DNA of 64,000 nt from Rhizobiales bacterium YIM 77505 (GCA_000745135.1 JQNH01000001.1:4015501-4079500); one strand, 5' to 3'. Shown: positions 9,392-18,108, counted from the first letter of the stretch. Notes: a model not told the origin generated them from the letters alone. Numbers and translations: made by a program.

Positions 9392-10132
9392 CTACCGCCT
9401 CGATTTCCGCGGCGGCGACAGGACATCGAGGAGCTTCACCCGGTCGAGCTCGGCCTCCACCTGCCGCAGCCAGTTGCGGACATACCCGCGCAAAACAAAG
9501 GAATAGGCCGCCTTCTTGTTCTCCGCCGTCCGGTTCTCCACGAAAGTGGAGAACGGCACTCCGGCAAGTTCCACCTGCTCATAGGCGAGCTCGTTGAGCT
9601 TCGGGATCGAAATTTCGCCGGCGCTCTTCACGTCCCCGAAGAAGGACTGGTAGGTCTCCGGATCCCACTCGAAGAAGGTGGTGTCGTTCACATGGTTCTT
9701 GACCGTGAAGTAGTTGCCATTGGTGACGTAAGGCGCGACAAGCGCAATTTCCTCCAGCGATGACACCGACGGCCCGAGGATGTGGAACATGCAGAAGGTG
9801 AATTGCCGCTCCCGCACCGCCTCGAGAAAGCCGATGTCCTCGAGCGTCCGCAGGGTGGGCCCGAGCCGGCCGGCCCGGATGTCGACGATGCTCACCTTGG
9901 CGCCTACCTCCTGCAAGGTGTCGATGATGCGCATCTGATCGCTGGTTTGCGTCAAATCCACCACCTCGGTCATGTCCGGATGGAAGCGCCGCAGCGTGCC
10001 GCGGGGATACTCGGTGTCGAAGGCACGCGGGGGTGAGCCGTGGGCGGTGAGGTACTCGATGAGCAGCCGACTTACCGTGGTCTTCCCGACGCCGCCTTTG
10101 TCGGCGCCCACGACGATAAGCGCAGGATTCAT
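9392..10132 (-). CDS. ParA/MinD-family ATPase
   Basis: 246 residues starting MNPALIVVGADKGGVGKTT, a full deviant Walker A with its signature lysine, followed by RAFDTEYPRGTL (switch I region) and VSIVDIRAGRLGP (Walker B-like). The C-terminal part (YVRNWLRQVEAEL) is helical. It precedes the degenerate ParA-like gene. There is no ParB, parS-like cluster or chemotaxis array nearby to suggest a cargo. Confidence 0.8.
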   Translation of the reverse strand: MNPALIVVGADKGGVGKTTVSRLLIEYLTAHGSPPRAFDTEYPRGTLRRFHPDMTEVVDLTQTSDQMRIIDTLQEVGAKVSIVDIRAGRLGPTLRTLEDIGFLEAVRERQFTFCMFHILGPSVSSLEEIALVAPYVTNGNYFTVKNHVNDTTFFEWDPETYQSFFGDVKSAGEISIPKLNELAYEQVELAGVPFSTFVENRTAENKKAAYSFVLRGYVRNWLRQVEAELDRVKLLDVLSPPRKSRR

Positions 10133-10199
10133 TGTGCGACCCCCATGTCGGCTGATCTACAGATGGAAGGCGCGGAAGCCAACATGGCCCGTCCCAAGT

Positions 10200-10215
10200 G
10201 TCAAGCTATGTTGAC
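10200..10215. promoter_or_regulatory. Inverted repeat GTCAA-N6-TTGAC in divergent control region
   Basis: A perfect 5-bp inverted repeat with a 6-bp spacer, in the 179-bp gap between the ParA-like operon (leftward) and the DadA-like gene (rightward). It could be a regulator site; short inverted repeats also occur by chance. Confidence 0.25.
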
Positions 10216-10311
10216 GAGGGTCGAAGGACCTCGCTTCGACCAGAGCTCCGACGGAGAGTGCGTCAGGGGCGGGGCTCGTCCGAGAGAGATCTTGCCCCAG
10301 GTGGGGTCGGC

Positions 10312-11571
10312 ATGAGGGGGAACAGCAAGACTGTCGCCGTCATCGGCGCCGGGATCGTCGGCGTCGTCTCCGCGCGCTTCCTGCAGCGCGAGGGCCATGC
10401 GGTCGTCATCGTCGAGGCGGGAAACCCGGGCGAGGGCGCCTCCTTCGGCAACGCGGGCTGCCTCAACGGCTCCTCCATCGTGCCGATGTCGATGCCCGGC
10501 ATGATCCGCCAGGTGCCTCGGTGGCTCATGGATCCCTTGGGCCCGCTCGCCATCCGCTGGAGCTATCTGCCGGCGCTCGCACCCTGGCTCGTCCGCTTCT
10601 GGCGAGCCGGGCAGCCGGAAAAGGTGAAGGCGCAGGCGCGGGCGCTGCGCGCGCTCCTTGCCCCTTGCCTCGACGTCCTCCGCCCCCTGGCGAAAGAGGC
10701 GGGCGCGGAGGACCTCGTTCACCGGCGCGGTCATCTCTGGGTGTACCGCTCCGAGGAGAGCTGGCGGAGCGAAAGGGCCGCCTGGGCGCTCCGCCGCGAG
10801 AACGGGCTTTGCTGGGAGGAATTTCACCGCGATGCCTTGCGTGAGCTCGAGCCGAGCCTATCGCGCGATATCGTCAAGGGGGTTCTGGTGCGCGAGAACG
10901 GGCACACCACCAATCCCCAGCGATTGGTGTCATGCCTCCTGGAGGCGGTTCTGCGCGAGGGCGGACGCTTGGAGCGGGCGCGAGCACTGGGGTTCGAGCT
11001 TGACGGTGCGCGGCTCAGGGGCGTGCGCACGGAGGCCGGCCTTCTTGCTGCGCAAGCCGCCGTCCTGTGCGCCGGCGCCTGGTCGAAGCCGCTCGCCGAA
11101 CAGCTTGGCGATGCCGTGCCGCTCGAGACCGAACGCGGCTACCACCTGATGGTGCGGGAGCCGGAGGCAAGGCCGCGGATCCCGATTATGGACGCGGAGC
11201 GCAAGTTCGCGGCAACCTTGATGGAGGACGGGCTTCGCCTGGCTGGCACGGTTGAGCTCGCTGGCCTCAAAGCGCCACCCAACTGGGAGCGCGCGCGGAT
11301 CCTGCTTCAACAGGCGCACCGCCTGTTCCCGGCCTTGCGCGAGAACTATCCGAAGGAGCGCTTTTCCGTGTGGATGGGCCACCGCCCCAGCCTCCCCGAC
11401 TCGCTTCCTGCGATTGGCCCGTCGCGGCGCTCGCCCGACGTGATCTATGCCTTCGGTCATGGCCATGTGGGCATGGCGGCCGCTCCCATGACGGGCAAGC
11501 TCGTCGCCGAGCTTATTTCGGGCAAGCCGCCGAGCATTGACGTCAAGCCGTTCAGCCCGCAGCGTTTTTGA
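10312..11571 (+). CDS. DadA-like FAD-dependent D-amino acid dehydrogenase
   Basis: 419 residues from ATG 10312. The FAD-binding dinucleotide fold is at the N-terminus (VAVIGAGIVGVVSARFLQREG), followed by VEAGNPGEGASFGNAGCLN, characteristic of DadA relatives. The C-terminal motifs WMGHRPSLPDSLPAIGPS and YAFGHGHVGMAAAPMTGKLV complete the FAD site. Expected reaction: oxidative deamination of a D-amino acid or related secondary amine, with electrons to the respiratory chain. There is no alanine racemase partner, so the substrate is open. It converges on kynA. Confidence 0.85.
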   Translation: MRGNSKTVAVIGAGIVGVVSARFLQREGHAVVIVEAGNPGEGASFGNAGCLNGSSIVPMSMPGMIRQVPRWLMDPLGPLAIRWSYLPALAPWLVRFWRAGQPEKVKAQARALRALLAPCLDVLRPLAKEAGAEDLVHRRGHLWVYRSEESWRSERAAWALRRENGLCWEEFHRDALRELEPSLSRDIVKGVLVRENGHTTNPQRLVSCLLEAVLREGGRLERARALGFELDGARLRGVRTEAGLLAAQAAVLCAGAWSKPLAEQLGDAVPLETERGYHLMVREPEARPRIPIMDAERKFAATLMEDGLRLAGTVELAGLKAPPNWERARILLQQAHRLFPALRENYPKERFSVWMGHRPSLPDSLPAIGPSRRSPDVIYAFGHGHVGMAAAPMTGKLVAELISGKPPSIDVKPFSPQRF

Positions 11572-11589
11572 CGATGCGCCGGGATGGCG

Positions 11590-12438
11590 TCACAGCATCG
11601 TGCGCACGTCCCACAGCTCCGGGAAGAAGGAGCGGTCGAGGGCGGTCTTGAGGTAGCCGACCCCGGCCGATCCGCCCGTCCCGCGCTTCAAGCCGATGAT
11701 GCGCTCCACCGTCTTGAGGTGTCGGAAGCGCCATTGCTGGAACCAGTCCTCGAGATCCACCAGCTCTTCGGCAAGCTCGTAGAGATCAAAATGCTCGTTC
11801 GTCGTGCGGTAGATGGACAGCCAGATGTCGCGCACGGCCTCGCTGAAGCGGTGAGGCTCGGAGAAGTCGCGGCTGACGACCTCCTGCGGCACCGGATAGC
11901 CGCGGCGCTTCAGGAGAATGAGCGCCTCGTCATAGAGGCTCGGCTCCCGCAGGGCTTTCTCCAGCCGTGCATGGATGTCCGGCTTGTGCCGATGCGGCAG
12001 GAGCATCCTGGCGTCCTTGGCGCCGAGCCGAAACTCGACCAGCCGGTATTGGAAGGACTGGAAGCCGGACGCCTGTCCCAGCTCGCCCCGGAACTCGAGG
12101 TAGTCGGCCGGCGTCATGGTCGAGAGCACGTCCCAGGCCCGGATCAACTGCTCCTGGATGCGTCCGACCCTCGCCAGCGACTTGAAGGCCGGCGGCAACT
12201 CGTCCCGACGGATGCACGCCATCGCCGCCTCGAGCTCATGGGCGACGAGGTTGAGCCAGAGTTCCTGGACCTGGTGGATGATGATGAACAGGTGTTCGTC
12301 ATGCTTGTCTGACAGGGGCCTTTGAGCCGCAAGCAGCGTATCGAGCTGCAAGTAGTCGCCGTAGGTCATCCGCCCGGCAAGATCGACATGGATGTCCTCG
12401 CCAACGCGGCTCGCCGGCCCCTTGTGGTCGATCGTCAT
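11590..12438 (-). CDS. kynA: Tryptophan 2,3-dioxygenase
   Basis: Haem enzyme opening the indole ring of tryptophan to give N-formylkynurenine. MTYGDYLQLDTLLAAQ and HDEHLFIIIHQVQELW (distal histidine region) are at the N-terminus; GQASGFQSFQYR and RFRHLKTVERIIG, with the proximal His region, follow. 282 residues from ATG 12438, which has GAAGAGG upstream; ATG 12468 is in frame but without a ribosome site. It diverges from a kynureninase-like gene, which supports tryptophan breakdown. Confidence 0.96.
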   Translation of the reverse strand: MTIDHKGPASRVGEDIHVDLAGRMTYGDYLQLDTLLAAQRPLSDKHDEHLFIIIHQVQELWLNLVAHELEAAMACIRRDELPPAFKSLARVGRIQEQLIRAWDVLSTMTPADYLEFRGELGQASGFQSFQYRLVEFRLGAKDARMLLPHRHKPDIHARLEKALREPSLYDEALILLKRRGYPVPQEVVSRDFSEPHRFSEAVRDIWLSIYRTTNEHFDLYELAEELVDLEDWFQQWRFRHLKTVERIIGLKRGTGGSAGVGYLKTALDRSFFPELWDVRTML

Positions 12439-12585
12439 GGCAGAAGCCTCTTCAGTCGTCTCCGGCATGCCTGGGGCATGGGAGGGGCCACAGATGGACG
12501 GGCCGGATCTCCTCCGCGCCGCGCTCCGCGGTTCCGTTGGGGACACCGTATCCCATGGGACCGTCCGGCTGTAACCTCTGGTGCC

Positions 12586-13770
12586 ATGGTCCACCGCGCC
12601 TTCCCCCTCGACCTCTCCGCCGCCTTCAGCCGCTTCCGCCGGATGAACCGGGAGCGGCTCCACTTCGCCGCCCACAGCCACCATTGGTGGCCCGACATGA
12701 CACGCGAGGCGCAGATCGAAGCCTGGGACGACGCGGCGCGGCTCGTGGACGACAAGTGGGACATGGTGCTGGAGGAGGTCTGGCGGGAGGTCGCGGCTGG
12801 AATCGCGCGGCATCTCAACTTGCCCGATCCGACCACGCTCGTTCCCGCGCCGAACACGCATGAGCTCGTCAATCGCCTGCTCTCGGCCTGCCCCGCCGAC
12901 CGGCCGGCCCGCATTCTGACCACCGATGGCGAGTTCCATTCCTTTCGGCGTCAGATCGAGCGTCTCGCGGAGGACGGGCTCGTCGATGTCCGCTGCGTTC
13001 CCGCCGAGCCGTTCGGCTCCCTGTCGCAGCGCCTCGCCGAGGCGGCGCACAAGGGGTCCTTCGATCTCGTCTTCGTCAGCCAGGTGTTCTTCAATTCGGG
13101 CTATGCTCTGCCCGACCCGGCCCACCTGATCGAAGCGGTCTCAGCCCCTGGGCGCCTCATCGCAATCGATGGCTATCACGGCTTCCTTGCCCGTCCGACG
13201 GATCTCGGCCCCATCGCCGACAAGGCCTTCTACCTCGCGGGCGGCTACAAATACGCCATGGCGGGGGAAGGCATCTGCTTCATGCACTGCCCGCCGGGCA
13301 TCGCGCCGCGGCCGCGCAACACCGGCTGGTTCGCAAGCTTCGGCACGCTCGCGGGGTGGCAGGAGGGCGTTCCATACCCGGAGGATGGTTGGCGCTTCAT
13401 GGGGGCAACATTCGATCCTTCCGGGCTCTACCGGATGCGCTCCGTGCTCCGGTGGCTCGAGGCGGAACGGCTCGAGGCGGCGACGATCCATGCCCACGCG
13501 GTGGCGCTGCAGGAGCGCTTCATCATGGCCATGGCGGAGCACCCCGTCGGCCCCTTCGCGCCCGGGCGCCTCGTGGTTCCGCTTGATGTGACGGCCCGGG
13601 GCAATTTCCTCACCTTCGCTTGCGCGAACGCCGCCACGTGGCATCGGCGGCTGCGGGCGGCCGGGATCGTCGCCGATGTGCGCGGCGACCGGCTGCGCCT
13701 CGGCTTCGGCCTCTATCACACGGGGGCGGATGTGGACCGCCTGATCGAACGCCTGCGCCGGCTGGCCTAA
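12586..13770 (+). CDS. Kynureninase-like PLP enzyme (class V aminotransferase fold)
   Basis: 394 residues. The PLP lysine is probably Lys222 in GGYKYAMAGEG, with the preceding IDGYHGF supplying the ring-binding aspartate. The N-terminal FAAHSHHWWP replaces the NSLG motif of classical kynureninases, so it is a diverged member. Divergent pairing with kynA across 147 bp suggests it cleaves kynurenine to anthranilate and alanine; another class V activity is possible. No formamidase gene is adjacent. Confidence 0.72.
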   Translation: MVHRAFPLDLSAAFSRFRRMNRERLHFAAHSHHWWPDMTREAQIEAWDDAARLVDDKWDMVLEEVWREVAAGIARHLNLPDPTTLVPAPNTHELVNRLLSACPADRPARILTTDGEFHSFRRQIERLAEDGLVDVRCVPAEPFGSLSQRLAEAAHKGSFDLVFVSQVFFNSGYALPDPAHLIEAVSAPGRLIAIDGYHGFLARPTDLGPIADKAFYLAGGYKYAMAGEGICFMHCPPGIAPRPRNTGWFASFGTLAGWQEGVPYPEDGWRFMGATFDPSGLYRMRSVLRWLEAERLEAATIHAHAVALQERFIMAMAEHPVGPFAPGRLVVPLDVTARGNFLTFACANAATWHRRLRAAGIVADVRGDRLRLGFGLYHTGADVDRLIERLRRLA

Positions 13771-13840
13771 CGCACTCCGTTCGTCATTCCGAGCCCGCGC
13801 TGGGGGCGCCTGGGTGGGAATGACGGCGCAACCATTAAAA

Positions 13841-13862
13841 AAGGCCGGGCGAAGCCGGCCTT
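13841..13862 (-). terminator. Rho-independent terminator of rplS
   Basis: An 8-bp stem (AAGGCCGG/CCGGCCTT) with a 6-nt loop. On the minus strand it is followed by TTTTTTAATGG, so it suits rplS, whose stop is 20 bp away. It also lies after the convergent kynureninase-like gene. A small inverted repeat (GTCATTCC/GGAATGAC, about 13783-13824) lies between. Confidence 0.8.
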
Positions 13863-13881
13863 CACGAGGTCGTTAACGCGA

Positions 13882-14286
13882 TCACTCGGCCGCGACTGGA
13901 CTTTCGGCGGCCTTGCTCTGCGCCTCGCTGCTGCGCTCCGCGCGCTCCGCGATACGGGCCGATTTGCCGCGACGATCGCGCAGATAATAGAGCTTGGCCC
14001 GGCGGACCTTGCCGCGGCGCACGACCTTGATTGAATCGATCAGCGGCGAATAGATCGGGAAAACGCGCTCGACGCCCTCGCCATAGGAGATCTTCCGGAC
14101 CGTGAAGCTCTCCTGGAGGCCCGCGCCGGAGCGGGCGATGCAGACGCCCTCATAGGCCTGCACGCGCACGCGGTCGCCTTCCTTGACCTTCACATTGACG
14201 ACGACGGTGTCACCCGGCTGAAAATCCGGAATGTCCTTGCCGAGTTTGGCGATCTGCTCCTGCTCGAGCGTCTGGATGATGTTCAT
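13882..14286 (-). CDS. rplS: 50S ribosomal protein L19
   Basis: [39 protein letters not shown] and [29 protein letters not shown] are diagnostic. 134 residues with an Ala/Ser/Glu-rich tail. It normally follows trmD in an operon, but here it is about 7.4 kb away on the opposite strand with its own promoter and terminator. Confidence 0.98.
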   Translation of the reverse strand: MNIIQTLEQEQIAKLGKDIPDFQPGDTVVVNVKVKEGDRVRVQAYEGVCIARSGAGLQESFTVRKISYGEGVERVFPIYSPLIDSIKVVRRGKVRRAKLYYLRDRRGKSARIAERAERSSEAQSKAAESPVAAE

Positions 14287-14374
14287 GAGTATGCTCCTGC
14301 CGGCGCGCAGGCTTGGGCTTAAGCCTCGGAGCCCCCGCGAGGATTTCGGCGTCCTGTTGTGAGTTAGAGGCGCG

Positions 14375-14403
14375 CCTATACAGGAGAAAGCCAGGTTTGT
14401 CGA
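14375..14403 (-). promoter_or_regulatory. Candidate promoter for rplS
   Basis: On the minus strand, TCGACA (14403-14398) and TATAGG (14380-14375) are separated by 17 bp. This would place the start near 14368 and leave a leader of about 80 nt before the rplS ATG at 14286, consistent with an isolated ribosomal-protein gene. Confidence 0.45.
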
Positions 14404-14703
14404 TAACGAAAACCCTTGTCGCCCCCGGGTGACCAGGTCCCGCGCCTCCGGGAAAAGCGGAGGAGGGCGATGCGAGGGTTGGCGCCTGAACCCCTCTCGC
14501 CCTTTCCCGGCAGCCTGCAACGAAGCGCAGCGAAGTGAAAGGCTGTCGGGGACGCAGCGTAGTGACTCTTGCCGCGCAGCGGCTCTATCTGTCGCGCTAA
14601 CGATACGCTGCTGCCGCGCCGCAAGTCCTGGCGCCGACGTCCGGCCTTCATGCCCCACGATCGCCAGAAGGACAGGACATCCGCCAACCCGCTTCGATAG
14701 GAC
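14404..14703. other. Intergenic stretch with no supported gene
   Basis: About 300 bp between the rplS promoter and the next small gene. Scattered short repeats of the type GAAGCGCAGCGAAGTGAAAG and GACGCAGCGTAGTGAC look like decayed repeat DNA. I see no RNA gene or convincing reading frame. Confidence 0.4.
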
Positions 14704-14952
14704 TCAGCCGAAGGGAGGGCGCTGTCCCTTCCTCACGATGGAGAGTTTGGCCTCGGCGGCGCGGATGCGGGTCATCACCCGATCGAGCTCCACGGCGGTT
14801 GCCCGTTCCTCCTCGACGGCCTGAGCGCTCTCTTCGGGCGTAGCGCTGAACCGGATCCGGGCCTGGGCGAAACGGATGCGCTCTTCCAGGGAAGCGCGCC
14901 TGTCGTGCAGCGCCCGAAGTTCTCGTTGAAGCGCGCTCTCCCTGTCCCGCAT
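14704..14952 (-). CDS. Small coiled-coil protein, unknown function
   Basis: 82 residues from ATG 14952, with GGAGAGG about 9 bases upstream; a TTG at 14970 would overlap that site. The protein is almost wholly charged and helical (RELRALHDRRASLEERIRFA, RATAVELDRVMTRIRAAEAK), with heptad spacing suggesting a coiled coil. No membrane segment or cysteine. It diverges from soxC. Confidence 0.55.
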   Translation of the reverse strand: MRDRESALQRELRALHDRRASLEERIRFAQARIRFSATPEESAQAVEEERATAVELDRVMTRIRAAEAKLSIVRKGQRPPFG

Positions 14953-15088
14953 TCTGATTCGCCTCTCCAAGAAGGCTCGACTTGCCGGCCATGGTCGTCA
15001 AGCTGCATGGATCGGCCGCGGGAGCGGACCTGTGCTTCACATATTCGACGGATTGAATATGATTGGCCTTCCAGCGGCGGAGGTCTCG

Positions 15089-16363
15089 ATGGCAGGGGGA
15101 CAGGGGCAGGGCCACCCTTCGCGACGCATGTTCTTGCGCGCCGGGCTCTCGACCGGAACCGCGATCATCGGGGCCGGCGGCGCGTGGGCGGCGGGCGATC
15201 CTGCGAACCAGCCGCCGAATGTTCCTGACTGGTCGCGATATCTGGGCGACGGGGTTGCCGTTCGAGCCTATGGGAAGCCGTCGAAGCACGAGGCTCACGT
15301 GGTGCGTCGGGACGTGGAATGGCTCACCGCCTCGCGCGAGAGCTCGGTGAGCTTCACGCCCCTGCACGAGCTCGATGGCATCATCACCCCGAACGGCCTG
15401 TGCTTTGAGCGCCACCACGCCGGCATCGCCGAGATCGACCCGGCCGACTATCGCCTCATCCTGCACGGACTCGTCGACAAGCCGCTCATCTTCACCCTCG
15501 ACGACCTCAAGCGCTTCCCGCGGGTCAACCGCGCTTATTTTTGCGAATGCGCCGCCAATTCCGGCATGGAGTGGCGGGGCGCGCAGCTCAATGGCTGCCA
15601 GTACACGCATGGCATGGTCCATTGCGTGATGTACACGGGCGTTCCCCTCAAACTCCTCCTGCAAGAGGCCGGCCTCAAGGCGAACGCCAAGTGGCTGCTG
15701 CTCGAAGGCGCTGATGCGGCTGCCATGACGCGCTCGCTGCCCCTGCAGAAAGCCCTCGACGACGCGCTCGTGGCCTACCGCATGAATGGCGAGATGCTGC
15801 GGCCGGAGAACGGCTATCCCGCCCGCATCGTGCTCCCCGGCTGGGAGGCGAACATGTGGGTCAAGTGGCTGCGCCGCATCGAGGTCGGCGACGAGCCCTG
15901 GCATCACCGCGAGGAAACCTCGAAGTACACCGACCTCCTGGCGAACGGAAAGGCGCGGCGCTTCACCTTCGTGATGGACGCGAAGTCCGTGATCACCAGC
16001 CCGAGCCCGCAGGCGCCCCTCAACCACAAGAAAGGCTTCACCGTGCTCTCCGGCCTCGCCTGGTCGGGGCGCGGCAAGATCCAGCGCGTCGACGTGTCCC
16101 TCGACGGTGGGCGCAATTGGCGCACCGCCCGTCTCGACGGGCCGGTGTGGGACAAGGCCCTGACCCGCTTCTACTACGAGTTCGACTGGGACGGCCGGGA
16201 ACTGCTCCTGCAATCGCGTGCCATGGACGAGACCGGCTACGTGCAGCCGACCAAGGCCGAGCTGCGCAAGGTGCGAGGCGTGAACTCGATCTACCACAAC
16301 AACGGCATCCAGACCTGGCACGTGAAGGCGAACGGGGAGGTCGAGAATGTCGAGGTGGCGTGA
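15089..16363 (+). CDS. soxC: SoxC-type sulfite/sulfane dehydrogenase, molybdopterin subunit
   Basis: Periplasmic molybdenum enzyme of the sulfite oxidase family. A Tat signal is visible (SRRMFLRAG at the N-terminus). LCFERHHAGIAEIDP, FCECAANSGMEWRG (Cys154 as probable Mo ligand), PGWEANMWVKWLRRI and KVRGVNSIYHNNGIQTW match SoxC along the whole length. 424 residues from ATG 15089, chosen for GGAGG upstream. The downstream cytochrome overlaps its end, giving a SoxCD pair. No soxXYZAB is nearby, so sulfite itself is a likely substrate. Confidence 0.9.
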   Translation: MAGGQGQGHPSRRMFLRAGLSTGTAIIGAGGAWAAGDPANQPPNVPDWSRYLGDGVAVRAYGKPSKHEAHVVRRDVEWLTASRESSVSFTPLHELDGIITPNGLCFERHHAGIAEIDPADYRLILHGLVDKPLIFTLDDLKRFPRVNRAYFCECAANSGMEWRGAQLNGCQYTHGMVHCVMYTGVPLKLLLQEAGLKANAKWLLLEGADAAAMTRSLPLQKALDDALVAYRMNGEMLRPENGYPARIVLPGWEANMWVKWLRRIEVGDEPWHHREETSKYTDLLANGKARRFTFVMDAKSVITSPSPQAPLNHKKGFTVLSGLAWSGRGKIQRVDVSLDGGRNWRTARLDGPVWDKALTRFYYEFDWDGRELLLQSRAMDETGYVQPTKAELRKVRGVNSIYHNNGIQTWHVKANGEVENVEVA

Positions 16364-17138
16364 GCGCGTGATCGCACCTTTCCGTCATCCCCGACGCGCG
16401 GATGCGCCGCGCGCTGCGCTTGAGATCCGGGATCGCAAGCCGAACGGGTCCCTCCTTGGAAGCGCGATCCCGGCCCTTCGCTTCGCTGCGGCCGGGATGA
16501 CGATGTGGCTCGCGACGCTTGCTGGGGCGCAGGCGGACGCCTCCGGCAAGCGCTTCAACATCGGGCGCGAGGCCATGGCGGAGGAGATCGCCGGCTGGGA
16601 CATCGACGTGCGGCCCGACGGGCGGGGGCTGCCGGTCGGCAAGGGCACGGTGAAGGAGGGCGAGAGCCTCTATATCGAGCGCTGCGCCGCCTGCCACGGG
16701 GAGTTCGGGGAGAGCGCCGGGCGCTGGCCGATCCTCGCCGGGGGCGAGGGCACGCTCGCAAGCCACGACCCGGTGAAGTCGATCGGCTCCTATTGGCCCT
16801 ACGCGTCGACGGTGCTCGATTATATCCGGCGCGCCATGCCCTTCGGCAACGCCCAGTCGCTCACCAACGACGAACTCTACGCGGTCACCGCCTACGTCCT
16901 CTATCTCAACGACGCCATCAAGGACGAGGCCTTCGAGCTGAGCGACAAGAACTTCCTCTCGGTCAAGCTGCCGAACGAGGCGAACTTCTTCGACGACGAC
17001 CGCGAGACGTCGGAAAAGCATTTCTGGACCAAGGAGCCGTGCATGGCGAACTGTGCCGCCGGCGAAGCGCGCATCGTCGGTCGCGCGCGGGCGCTCGACG
17101 TCACGCCGGAAGAGGGCAAGGCGCCCAAGGTCGAGTAG
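16347..17138 (+). CDS. soxD: SoxD-type cytochrome c subunit with repeat inserted in leader
   Basis: Electron-accepting partner of SoxC. One haem motif CAACH is at residues 113-117, with GRWPILAGGEGTLASHDPVKSIGSYWPY and YVLYLNDAI, as in SoxD; EPCMANCAAG lies near the C-terminus. ATG 16347 overlaps soxC by 17 bp and has GGGGAGG 6 bases upstream. From residue 13 to about 52 the frame runs through a family 1 repeat, and the hydrophobic leader (LRFAAAGMTMWLATLAGAQA) is partly repeat-encoded. ATG 16497 is in frame but would leave too short a signal peptide. Confidence 0.87.
   Translation: MSRWRERVIAPFRHPRRADAPRAALEIRDRKPNGSLLGSAIPALRFAAAGMTMWLATLAGAQADASGKRFNIGREAMAEEIAGWDIDVRPDGRGLPVGKGTVKEGESLYIERCAACHGEFGESAGRWPILAGGEGTLASHDPVKSIGSYWPYASTVLDYIRRAMPFGNAQSLTNDELYAVTAYVLYLNDAIKDEAFELSDKNFLSVKLPNEANFFDDDRETSEKHFWTKEPCMANCAAGEARIVGRARALDVTPEEGKAPKVE
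16383..16503 (+). repeat. Palindromic repeat, family 1, inside soxD leader
   Basis: Shares CGTCATCCC, GATCCGGGATCGC, CGATCCCGGC and GGCCGGGATGACGA with the copy at 4094-4187. The outer arms are inverted. It is open in the soxD frame. Confidence 0.75.
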
Positions 17139-17166
17139 GATCGACTCAGGATCGAGGGAGGCGACG

Positions 17167-18108
17167 ATGACCGCGAAGGCGAACGGCCTCTCCTGCTCGC
17201 GACGCTCTGTCGTGACGGGGCTCGCCGGGACAGCCGCCGCGCTCGCGATGCCAAGCGTGCCGGGGGCCGCCGCTTCCGCCATCCGAATCGGCGCGGCGGA
17301 GATAAGGGTGGTGAGCGATGGCCACCTCGTGCTGCCGCGCAGCCTCGTGATCCTGGAAAAGCCGGAGGAGGTCGATCGCTTCTTCCACGAGAGCGGCGCG
17401 GAGCCGTCGGCTGCCCTGCTGTCCTCGCCCACGCATCCGACCCTCATCCGCGTGGGCGGAGAGCTGATCCTGATCGACGCGGGCGCGGGCCCCCACTTCC
17501 AGGCGACCGCGGGCAGGCTGTCCGAGAACCTTGGGGCGATGGGCGTCGATCCGGCGGGGGTCACCAAGGTGATCTTCACCCATGCCCACGCCGACCATCT
17601 CTGGGGCGTGCTCGACGAGTTCGACGAGCTCCGCTTTCCGAAGGCGAGCTACGTCATCTCGGCTGCCGAATGGGACTTCTGGACGGAGCCCGACACGCCA
17701 TCGCGCGTCCCCGATGTCCTCAAAGGCATGGCCCTCGGCTCCGCCCGCATCCTCAAGCGGCTCGAGGACCGCATCGAGCGGCGCAGGCCCGGCGAGGCGA
17801 TCGGGCCCGGGCTGTCCTTCATCGCCACCGCCGGCCATACGCCCGGGCACGCCGCCGTGCTTGTGGAGAATGGGAGCGAGCAGCTCATCGTCGGCGGTGA
17901 CGTCCTCTCGCATCCTCTCATCGCGTTCGGCCGCCCCGATTGGCAGTCCGGGACCGATTACGACCGCGAGGCCGCAGCGCTGACGCGCAAGGCGCTGCTG
18001 GACCGCCTCGCGACGGAGCGCAGCCTCCTCATCGGCTATCACCTTCCCTGGCCGGCGGCGGGCAGGGTCGAGCGCGCCGGGCCGGCCTACCGCTTCGTCC
18101 CGGTCTGA
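17167..18108 (+). CDS. Exported metallo-beta-lactamase-fold hydrolase, sox-associated
   Basis: 313 residues from ATG 17167, with GAGGGAGG upstream. The N-terminus has a twin-arginine-like leader (CSRRSVVTGLAGTAAALAMP). The metal motif THAHADH is at about 138-144 (His139, His141, Asp143, His144), followed by TAGHTPGHA, GGDVL and a late GYHLP, so all ligands of a di-metal site are present. It follows soxD by 28 bp and is probably co-transcribed; MBL-fold proteins (SoxH and relatives) recur in sox loci, but their substrate is not settled. Confidence 0.82.
   Translation: MTAKANGLSCSRRSVVTGLAGTAAALAMPSVPGAAASAIRIGAAEIRVVSDGHLVLPRSLVILEKPEEVDRFFHESGAEPSAALLSSPTHPTLIRVGGELILIDAGAGPHFQATAGRLSENLGAMGVDPAGVTKVIFTHAHADHLWGVLDEFDELRFPKASYVISAAEWDFWTEPDTPSRVPDVLKGMALGSARILKRLEDRIERRRPGEAIGPGLSFIATAGHTPGHAAVLVENGSEQLIVGGDVLSHPLIAFGRPDWQSGTDYDREAAALTRKALLDRLATERSLLIGYHLPWPAAGRVERAGPAYRFVPV

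Noticed and set aside
14648-16321. A 557-codon minus-strand frame over soxC
   Set aside because: It mirrors soxC codon structure and has no recognisable motif; only the small 14704-14952 gene within the area, in another frame, is credible.
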